From: DATAGF01 sp963813355
Lineage (GTDB): Bacteria > Actinomycetota > Thermoleophilia > Miltoncostaeales > Miltoncostaeaceae
Reading direction: 5' to 3'
Assembly (NCBI GenBank): GCA_963813355.1
Contig: CAWEYS010000005.1
Location: 1-64,000, forward strand
Length of the DNA: 64,000 nt
The position numbers were made by a program, and so were the translations under genes. Within the stretch, counting starts at the first letter, position 1; every line of letters starts with the position of its first letter. Below are positions 58,143 through 64,000 of this stretch, piece after piece. The notes beneath the pieces are model-generated. The model saw only the letters and a program-made list of their open reading frames with translations. It had not been told where the DNA came from and did no database searches.

Positions 58143-58568
58143 ATGGGCGAGTTCGACGACATGAACCGGGAGGTCGTCGCGGAGTTCCGCTCCAACCAAG
58201 GGGTGGTCGACACCGCGGCCGGCGGCTATTTCAAGGGCAAGCCGGTGCTGATCCTCCACACGACCGGCGCGAAGACGGGCGCCGAGCGCGCCAACCCGCT
58301 GATGTACCTGGACGAGGGCGACAGACGCTTCGTCTTCGCCTCCAAGGGAGGCGCCCCGGACAACCCGGACTGGTACTACAACCTCAAGGCCAACCCGGAC
58401 GTCACCGTCGAGATGGGCACCGGGTCCTACCCGGCGACCGCCAGCGTGATCACCGGCCCCGAGCGCGACCGCATCTACGCCGAGCAGGTGGCGGCCTTTC
58501 CCCAGTTCGGCGAGTACGAGCAGAAGACGACGCGAAAGATCCCCGTCGTCGCCCTCGACCGGGCCTAG
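58143..58568 (+). CDS. Deazaflavin (F420)-dependent nitroreductase family protein
   Basis: A 141-aa DDN-type protein. FRSNQGVVDTAAGGYFKGKP and LILHTTGAKTGAERANPLMY form the F420-binding start, and NPDWYYNLKANPDVTVEMG is the family core. Such enzymes use reduced F420 to reduce quinones or nitro compounds, mainly in Actinomycetota. ATG 58143 has GAGGAGGC a few nt upstream. It overlaps the convergent transglutaminase gene by 4 bp. Confidence 0.88.
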   Translation: MGEFDDMNREVVAEFRSNQGVVDTAAGGYFKGKPVLILHTTGAKTGAERANPLMYLDEGDRRFVFASKGGAPDNPDWYYNLKANPDVTVEMGTGSYPATASVITGPERDRIYAEQVAAFPQFGEYEQKTTRKIPVVALDRA

Positions 58569-59377
58569 CCCGGCAGCTCCTTGACCTGCACGACCACGGT
58601 CATCCCCTCGGTGGGCGGGCCCATGTAGCTGCCCCGCAGGGGCGGCACGTCGGCGTAGTCGCGGCCGACGGCCAGGCGGACGTAGTCCTCGTGTGCCGGA
58701 TCGGGGTGGGTCGGGTCCAGCTCGACCCACCCCAGCCCGGGGACCGCGGCCTCGACCCACGCGTGGCTCTCCCCCGGCCGCTCGATGCCCGGCAGGTGCA
58801 GCCAGCCGCTGACGTAGCGCGCGGCCACGCCGCGGCGGCGGCAGAGGGCGATCATCACGTGGGCCATGTCCTGGCAGACGCCGGCGCCGGCCCGGACCAC
58901 GTCCTCGATCGGCGTGTCCACGCGCGTCGCGCCGGTGGTGTAGGCGATCGCGCGGTTGACCTCGGCCTCCAGGCGGCGCACCCAGGCGAGCGCCCCCTCG
59001 TCCTCCTCGAGCGCCAGGCCGTCCCCGAGCTCGCCGACCGGTCCGGCCCAGCGGACGTGCGCCGACGGGCCCAGGAACTCGGCGTGGGCGTCGACGTAGG
59101 CCGGGTCGAGGAGGTCGCTCATCTCGCCCCCGGCGCTCGCCCGGTGGCGCCGCGCGGGCTTCGTCAGGACGATCGCCTCGGACTCGACGACCAGCCGCTC
59201 GTGGTCGCCCACGAGCTGGAACCAGCAGACCCGGTTGCCGAACGCGTCGATGTGGCCGAACAGCTCGGCCGCCGGCTCGACGCGCACGTGCGACCACTCG
59301 ACCCGCTGGCGCCCGTTGTCGGTCGGGCTCAGACGTATCTCGTTGACGCTCTCGCCGGCGGCCCCGGCGTAGCGCAT
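58565..59377 (-). CDS. Transglutaminase-like cysteine protein
   Basis: A 270-aa protein with the bacterial transglutaminase N-terminal beta domain and core. The catalytic triad is visible as GAGVCQDMAH (Cys), ESHAWVEA (His) and WVELDPTHP (Asp). ATG 59377 lies 1 nt after the alpha-E stop. With the two genes upstream it forms a conserved trio (ATP-grasp, alpha-E, transglutaminase) that Iyer and Aravind linked to peptide synthesis or modification. The real substrate is not known. Confidence 0.88.
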   Translation of the reverse strand: MRYAGAAGESVNEIRLSPTDNGRQRVEWSHVRVEPAAELFGHIDAFGNRVCWFQLVGDHERLVVESEAIVLTKPARRHRASAGGEMSDLLDPAYVDAHAEFLGPSAHVRWAGPVGELGDGLALEEDEGALAWVRRLEAEVNRAIAYTTGATRVDTPIEDVVRAGAGVCQDMAHVMIALCRRRGVAARYVSGWLHLPGIERPGESHAWVEAAVPGLGWVELDPTHPDPAHEDYVRLAVGRDYADVPPLRGSYMGPPTEGMTVVVQVKELPG

Positions 59378-59378
59378 C

Positions 59379-60383
59379 TCAGTTCTGTGCTTGGCGTGAA
59401 GCCTGGGCACGCTGTCCCGTGGGGGCGCGTTCGTAGGAGGCGACGAAGCAGGCGTCGGCCAGGGCCGCGTCGATCGAGCCGCAGCGGGCGAGCAGCCGCT
59501 CGAGGAGGTCGCCGACCTCGGGCCCGCCCCACGGCTTGCGCGCGGCGGCCTCGACCATGTCGCGCGCCGTGCGGGCCAGCACGACCGGCGCCGGGTTCGG
59601 CGGCATCGCGTCCATCGCGACGAGCCCCTCGATCGCCGCCTCGACCTCGCCGAGGCAGAAGGCGACCGAGCGCGGGTAGCGCGGGTCGAGCATCAGGAAC
59701 CGGCTGACCGACTCGGTGGAGAGCACGGCCGCGTCGACCTGCAGGTACGCCTCGTGCGAGGTCGCGTCGCCGAGGATCGCGCGCCAGGCACCGTCCTCGA
59801 GGTCCGGCTCCGTGTCGGAGTCCAGGTCGGCGTAGCGCCCCAGCACGAGGCGGGCGGAGCGCTCGGCGCGCTCGAGGAAGCGCCCGAGGCGCATGAACTG
59901 CCAGCCCTCGTCCCGGCGCATCGACTGCTCGACCAGGCCCAGGATGAGGTAGGCGGACCGCCGGATCCCGCGGCAGAACGGGTACACGCCGTCGCGCGTG
60001 ATGCGGGCCGGCGGCCACTCGACCAGCTCCAGCCACGCGTCGTTGATGCCCTCCCAGACCTCGGTCGGCAGCCGGTCGCGCACGCTCCGCGCGTTCTCGC
60101 GCGCCCGGTTGACGCAGGCGGCGATGCTGTCGGGGTTGTCCCGGCCGAAGGTCACGAACCAGGGCACGCTGCGCTCGTCGGCTCGCCGGTGGGTCAGGAG
60201 GAAGCTCTCCATGTCGCCGGCGACGCGCACCAGCGGCTCCCACACCAGCCGGCCGCCCGCTCCGTTGGAGGTGTTGCCCTCGAGGGCCGCCGACTGGCTC
60301 GCCTCCAGCAGCCGGGCGAGGTTCTCGGCGCGCTCCAGGTCGCGCGCGGTCCAGTAGAGCGTCTCGGCGACGCGGGCGAGCAT
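59379..60383 (-). CDS. Alpha-E domain protein (DUF403)
   Basis: A helical, 334-aa protein. The opening RVAETLYWTARDLERAENLA and later WQFMRLGRFLERAERSARLV carry the repeated E-R pattern that gives the family its name. It contains no known catalytic motif. Always found beside the circularly permuted ATP-grasp protein, as here (10 bp downstream), and thought to bind or assist it. Confidence 0.88.
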   Translation of the reverse strand: MLARVAETLYWTARDLERAENLARLLEASQSAALEGNTSNGAGGRLVWEPLVRVAGDMESFLLTHRRADERSVPWFVTFGRDNPDSIAACVNRARENARSVRDRLPTEVWEGINDAWLELVEWPPARITRDGVYPFCRGIRRSAYLILGLVEQSMRRDEGWQFMRLGRFLERAERSARLVLGRYADLDSDTEPDLEDGAWRAILGDATSHEAYLQVDAAVLSTESVSRFLMLDPRYPRSVAFCLGEVEAAIEGLVAMDAMPPNPAPVVLARTARDMVEAAARKPWGGPEVGDLLERLLARCGSIDAALADACFVASYERAPTGQRAQASRQAQN

Positions 60384-60393
60384 CAGCGACGGC

Positions 60394-61863
60394 TCACGAG
60401 GAGAGGACCCAGGTGTCCTTGCTGCCGCCGCCCTGCGAGGAGTTGACCACCAGCGAGCCGTCGCGCAGGGCCACCCGTGTCAGGCCGCCGGGCACCACGA
60501 CCGGCCGCTCGCCGTAGACCACGAACGGGCGCAGGTCGACGTGGCGGGCGCGGAACCGCTCGCCCACCAGCACGGGCGCGCGCGACAGCCGCACGGTCTC
60601 CTGGGCGATGTATCCGCGCGGGTTCGCCCGCACCCTCCGGGCGAAGGACTCGCGCTCGCCCGCCGTGGCGTGGGGCCCGATCATCAGGCCGTAGCCCCCG
60701 GCGCCGTCGACCGCCTTCACCACGAGGCGCTCCATGTTCTCGAGGACGTAGGCGCGGTCCTCCTCGCGCTCGAGCAGGTAGGTCGGGACCTGCTCCAGGA
60801 TCGGCTCCTCCTGCAGGAGGTACCGGATCAGGTCGGGGACGTACGCGTAGACGGCCTTGTCGTCGGCCACCCCGGTGCCGATCGCGTTGCAGACGGCCAC
60901 GTTGCCCTCGCGGCAGGCCTGCATCAGCCCGGGCACGCCCAGCAGCGAGTCGCTGCGCAGGCTCGCCGGGTCGAGGAAGCCGTCGTCGATGCGGCGGTAG
61001 ATGACGTTGACGCGCTCGCGCCCCGCGGTCGTGCGCAGGTAGACCTTGCGGTCGCGGACGGCCAGGTCGCGGCCCTCGACCAGCGGCACGCCCATCTGCT
61101 GGGCCAGGAACGAATGCTCGTAGTAGGCGGCGTTCGCCGGCCCGGGCGTCAGCACCACGACCCGGGGCGACGACCGGTCCTCCGGGGCGGCCGCCATCAG
61201 GGCCGAGAGCAGGAGGAAGGGCGCGTGGCCGACCGGCTCGACGTGGTGGTCGCCGAAGGCCTCGGGGAACGCGCGCCGCATGAAGGCGCGGTTCTGGACC
61301 ACGTAGGAGAGCCCCGAGGGGCAGCGCAGGTTGTCCTCGAGCACCCGCCAGAGGCCGTCGTCGTCGCGGACGAGGTCGATCCCCGCCACGTGCACGAAGC
61401 GGCCGAGCGGCGGCTCGACGCCGGCCATCGCGCGGACGTACCCCTCGCAGGTGGCGACGAGCCGGTTCGGCACGACCCCGTCGGCCACGGACCGCCGCTC
61501 GCCGTAGATGTCGGCGATGAAGCGGTCGAGCGCGCGCACCCGCTGCGCCAGGCCGGCCTCGAGCTGGGCCCACTCGTCGGCGGGGATCAGCCGCGGCAGC
61601 AGGTCGAACGGGAACGGCTGCTCGCGGCCGCCGTGGTCGAAGGTGATGCCCTGGCTGAGGTAGGCGCGGTCGACCAGCGCCGTGCGCGCCACGAAGGTCG
61701 ACGGCCGCAGCGTGCTCAGGCCCGAGTACAGCCGCCGGTACGTCTCGCGCGGCAGGTCGGGCCCCTCGAACATCTCGTCGAAGAACCCGTCGATCTCGTA
61801 GTCCGTGAACAGCGGCAGCGCAGCCCCCCTCGCCCGTTCGCCTCCCCCGTGCTGCCGGGCCAC
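60394..61863 (-). CDS. Circularly permuted ATP-grasp amidoligase-like protein
   Basis: A 489-aa protein of the type-2 circularly permuted ATP-grasp family (formerly DUF404/DUF407). DGFFDEMFEGPDLPRETYRR, FDLLPRLIPADEWAQLEAGL, GRFVHVAGIDLVRDDDG, VLEDNLRCPSGLSYVVQNR and VVKAVDGAGGYGLMIGP mark the nucleotide and metal sites. It probably forms amide bonds, for example glutamate-type ligations. First gene of the three-gene cluster. Anbu-like peptidase genes that accompany this cluster in some genomes are not seen here. Confidence 0.88.
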   Translation of the reverse strand: MARQHGGGERARGAALPLFTDYEIDGFFDEMFEGPDLPRETYRRLYSGLSTLRPSTFVARTALVDRAYLSQGITFDHGGREQPFPFDLLPRLIPADEWAQLEAGLAQRVRALDRFIADIYGERRSVADGVVPNRLVATCEGYVRAMAGVEPPLGRFVHVAGIDLVRDDDGLWRVLEDNLRCPSGLSYVVQNRAFMRRAFPEAFGDHHVEPVGHAPFLLLSALMAAAPEDRSSPRVVVLTPGPANAAYYEHSFLAQQMGVPLVEGRDLAVRDRKVYLRTTAGRERVNVIYRRIDDGFLDPASLRSDSLLGVPGLMQACREGNVAVCNAIGTGVADDKAVYAYVPDLIRYLLQEEPILEQVPTYLLEREEDRAYVLENMERLVVKAVDGAGGYGLMIGPHATAGERESFARRVRANPRGYIAQETVRLSRAPVLVGERFRARHVDLRPFVVYGERPVVVPGGLTRVALRDGSLVVNSSQGGGSKDTWVLSS

Positions 61864-61879
61864 GGTACCAACGAGAGGG

Positions 61880-63100
61880 TCAGCCGCCCCTTGGCCCGTG
61901 GGCCAAAGCTCCGGTCGCCGGCTTCGTCCTCGGGAGCGCCCGGGCGAGCCAGATCGTGATCACCACGGTCGCCCCGGCGCCGATCAGCGTCGTGGCGAGG
62001 TAGGGCAGCCCGGCGCTGGTGGCCGCGCCCACGAGCGGGCCGACGACGTAGCCGATCGCGAAGATGACCGTGAGGGCGGCGGCGCTGAGGCCGTAACGGC
62101 CCGCCATGCCGGCCTCGTCGACCGCCTCCACCATGAGCGGGCCCGTGGGCGCGATCATCGCCGCCATCCCGGCGCCGGCCACGCAGAAGCCGGTCGTCAC
62201 CAGCCAGACCGGGCCGACGGCGGTCAACGGGAGGCCGACTGCCATCATGACCCCGCCCGCGATGATCGGGGTGCGACGGCCGCGCCGGTCCGACCAGCGG
62301 CCGGCGATCGGCAGGAGCAGCAGGTAGGCGGCGAGGCCGATGCCGAACACGACCCCGACCCCCAGCGACGACAGCTCGAGCCGATCGGAGAGGTCGAGCG
62401 GCAGGAGCGGCTCGATCAGCGCGAGCACCGCGGCGCCGGTGGCCAGCGCGACGGCCGCCACCAGGGCGGTGGGCACGCGCAGCAGGCGGCGCAGGTCGGG
62501 CAGCAGCCGGGCCGCCGTCGCGGGCCCGCGGCGCGTCTCGGGCACGAGCAGCGTCGGGATCAGGGCCGCCGCCGGCAGCGCGGTCGCGACGTAGAAGGTG
62601 GTGTCGAGCCCGACCGCGGCGATCAGGATCCCGCCGAAGGGCGGGCCCGCCAGGCCGACCACGCCGCCGGCGGTCTCGGCGAGCCCCATGCGGAGGCCGA
62701 GCTCCTCCTGCGGGTAGACGTCGGAGATCGCCGCCAGCCCGGCGGTCCAGACGAGCCCCGACGCGAGCCCCTGCACGAGGCGCGCGAGGGCGATCAGGGC
62801 GATGCTCCCCGCGAGCCCGAATGCCAGCGTGGCGACGGCCAGCGTGAGGGCCGCCAGGATCATCACGGGGCGGCGACCGAAGCGGTCGACCAGCCCCGCC
62901 GCCCACAGCGCGGTGGCGAGCATCCCGATCGGGAACGCCGCGAAGATCAGCGCCCCGACGGCGTCCGAGAAGTCGTAGCGGTCCTGGTACTCGGGCAGGG
63001 CCGGCACGACCATCGTGAAGAGGATCGTGTTGACCGCGATCAGCGCGGTCGCGGTCCAGAACACGAGCGCCCGTCGCGGGACCTGGGGCTGGGCGCTCAC
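61880..63100 (-). CDS. MFS transporter
   Basis: A 406-aa, 12-helix transporter. Motif A appears as GLVDRFGRRPVMI between helices 2 and 3 and again as GRWSDRRGRRTPII in the second half. ARLVQGLASGLVWTAGLAA is helix 4. I choose GTG 63100 because TAGCAT (63113-63108 on this strand) ends 7 nt upstream in the leaderless layout and it begins the first helix region; ATG 63169 is possible but would overlap the divergent gene. Substrate unknown. Confidence 0.85.
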   Translation of the reverse strand: MSAQPQVPRRALVFWTATALIAVNTILFTMVVPALPEYQDRYDFSDAVGALIFAAFPIGMLATALWAAGLVDRFGRRPVMILAALTLAVATLAFGLAGSIALIALARLVQGLASGLVWTAGLAAISDVYPQEELGLRMGLAETAGGVVGLAGPPFGGILIAAVGLDTTFYVATALPAAALIPTLLVPETRRGPATAARLLPDLRRLLRVPTALVAAVALATGAAVLALIEPLLPLDLSDRLELSSLGVGVVFGIGLAAYLLLLPIAGRWSDRRGRRTPIIAGGVMMAVGLPLTAVGPVWLVTTGFCVAGAGMAAMIAPTGPLMVEAVDEAGMAGRYGLSAAALTVIFAIGYVVGPLVGAATSAGLPYLATTLIGAGATVVITIWLARALPRTKPATGALAHGPRGG

Positions 63101-63107
63101 CGCGGAG

Positions 63108-63113
63108 ATGCTA
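63108..63113 (-). promoter_or_regulatory. -10 element of the MFS gene
   Basis: On the minus strand TAGCAT is 7 nt before GTG 63100. A plus-strand TAGACT at 63125-63130 serves the divergent gene, so the two promoters are back to back within about 25 bp. Confidence 0.45.
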
Positions 63114-63167
63114 GAGGCCGGGCGTAGACTCGACCCCATCGAGAGGGCTCCGAGAGGGGGGTGCACC

Positions 63168-64000
63168 ATGGAAGCTCTCGACGTGGCCGGCCGCTACTTC
63201 GACGCCTGGAACCGACGCGATCCGGAGGCGATCGCCGCCACGCTCGCCCCGGACGGGACCTACGCCGATCCGATCGTCCCGGACGGCCTCGGGCCGGCGG
63301 CCACCGCCGAGTACGCCGGCGGCCTCTTCGCCGCGTTCTCGGACCTGGCCTTCGAGGTCGAGTCGGCGGCGGAGTGCGGCGGCGGGACGGTCGCCGCCCA
63401 ATGGGTCATGACCGGCACCAACGACGGCCCCTTCCAGGGGCTCCCCCCGAGCGGCAGGGCGGTCCGCCTGCCGGGGGCCGACGTCATCGCGACCGCCGGT
63501 GACCGCGTGCGATCGGTCGTCGGCTACTTCGACACGGCCGTGCTCCCGCGCCAGCTGGGGCTCCAGGTCGTGGTGCAGCCCACGCGGATCGGCCCGTTCT
63601 CGTTCGGCACCAGCACGTACGTGTCCAAGAGCGGCGCCGAGCCCGGGGCCGTGAGCCTGACGGTGCTCGAGGCGCGATCCGACGAGGAGATCGCGGAGAT
63701 CCGCTCCCGCTCGCGCGACGTGGTCGTGGAGCTCCTCGAGGCGCCGGGGTTCCTCTCGTGGCTCGGCGTCGTCGTCGGGAACCGCATGTACACGATCAGC
63801 GCCTGGGAGCGGCCCGAGGACGCGGCCGTGCTGCGCGACAGCGCCGCCCACGTCGCGGCGATGGAGCGCTTCTTCGGCTCGCCCGGCGTGGCGCGCGGCG
63901 GCCAGACCGGCGTCTGGACGGCCCACCGTCTCAACGGCATGTGGGCGCGGTGCGAGGCGTGCGACGAGATGCGCCAACCGGCCGACCGCAGGTGCGCATG
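63168..64000 (+). CDS. SnoaL-like and ABM-like two-domain protein (3' end cut by window)
   Basis: The frame from ATG 63168 stays open to the last base. An N-terminal SnoaL-like ester-cyclase domain (VAGRYFDAWNRRDPEAIAAT, WVMTGTNDGPFQGLPPSGR) is followed by a second part with VSLTVLEARSDEEIAEIRSR and VVVGNRMYTISAWERPEDA, the pattern of an antibiotic-biosynthesis-monooxygenase-like domain. At the edge CEACDEMRQPADRRC looks like the start of a zinc ribbon. About 277 residues are visible. It diverges from the MFS gene. Function unknown. Confidence 0.72.
   Translation, partial: MEALDVAGRYFDAWNRRDPEAIAATLAPDGTYADPIVPDGLGPAATAEYAGGLFAAFSDLAFEVESAAECGGGTVAAQWVMTGTNDGPFQGLPPSGRAVRLPGADVIATAGDRVRSVVGYFDTAVLPRQLGLQVVVQPTRIGPFSFGTSTYVSKSGAEPGAVSLTVLEARSDEEIAEIRSRSRDVVVELLEAPGFLSWLGVVVGNRMYTISAWERPEDAAVLRDSAAHVAAMERFFGSPGVARGGQTGVWTAHRLNGMWARCEACDEMRQPADRRCA

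Overview
This is a 64 kb chromosomal segment from a very GC-rich bacterium. It codes densely on both strands, often with 4-bp ATGA/GTGA gene overlaps and GTG starts. A CysO/CysM/Mec+ cysteine pathway, a DDN-type F420-dependent reductase, a tandem-domain ThyX and the actinobacterial style of leaderless starts all point to Actinomycetota. A deep-branching class such as Thermoleophilia is my guess, not a demonstrated placement. There are no rRNA or tRNA genes, CRISPR arrays, insertion sequences or phage genes that I can see, so this looks like core chromosome.

Layout. 1-2154: end of a peptide ABC transporter (two ATPases). 2204-3399: phospholipid genes pgsA and plsY. 3400-14320: a glycerol/dihydroxyacetone operon (glpF, dhaK, dhaL, glpK, glpA, glpB, glpC, then one polypeptide joining DhaM-type EIIA, HPr and a full Enzyme I) behind a good sigma-A-type promoter. 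14317-18727: two SDR proteins, a membrane protein, a metallophosphoesterase and fabI. 18850-22390: CopC-CopD fusion, malate synthase, SixA. 22351-25998: an EmrB-type exporter with its MarR regulator, small proteins, a second MarR. 25974-29265: citrate synthase and a NYN-LOTUS RNA-binding protein with a repeated basic tail. 29262-33019: moeZ, cysO, cysM, mec+ and a lipoprotein, the sulfur-carrier route to cysteine. 33148-38866: small genes, an FSR-type MFS, rarA, a YwaF-like protein, yqeY and DUF427. 38876-49359: two secreted subtilases, ThyX, a DUF1385 protein, YcnI, a nicotinate phosphoribosyltransferase-like enzyme, methylmalonyl-CoA epimerase, YchF and a YhaM-like nuclease. 49356-57466: UvrD helicase-nuclease, DUF1015, inositol phosphatase, Kelch lipoprotein, a sulfite-oxidase-like protein, ClpP. 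57467-58142: the only long gap. 58141-64000: DDN reductase, a transglutaminase/alpha-E/ATP-grasp cluster, an MFS and a truncated SnoaL-like gene.

How the genes work together. Glycerol enters by GlpF. It is phosphorylated by GlpK and oxidised by quinone-linked GlpABC to dihydroxyacetone phosphate. Free dihydroxyacetone is phosphorylated by DhaKL from PEP through the multidomain DhaM-HPr-EI. The upstream pgsA and plsY use the same glycerol-3-phosphate for lipids. Citrate synthase and malate synthase provide TCA and glyoxylate steps. MoeZ charges CysO with sulfur, CysM builds cysteine on it, and the JAMM peptidase Mec+ releases the amino acid.

Most notable observations. (1) Two intergenic copies (30430-30523 and 52391-52485) of an about 94-nt element with four stems and compensatory base changes, a good candidate for an undescribed structured RNA or palindromic repeat family. 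(2) A CysO that runs 22 residues past its Gly-Gly end. (3) The all-in-one DhaM-HPr-EI in a combined glp/dha operon. (4) About a dozen single-base frameshifts in otherwise intact genes, including fabI, most simply explained by residual assembly errors.
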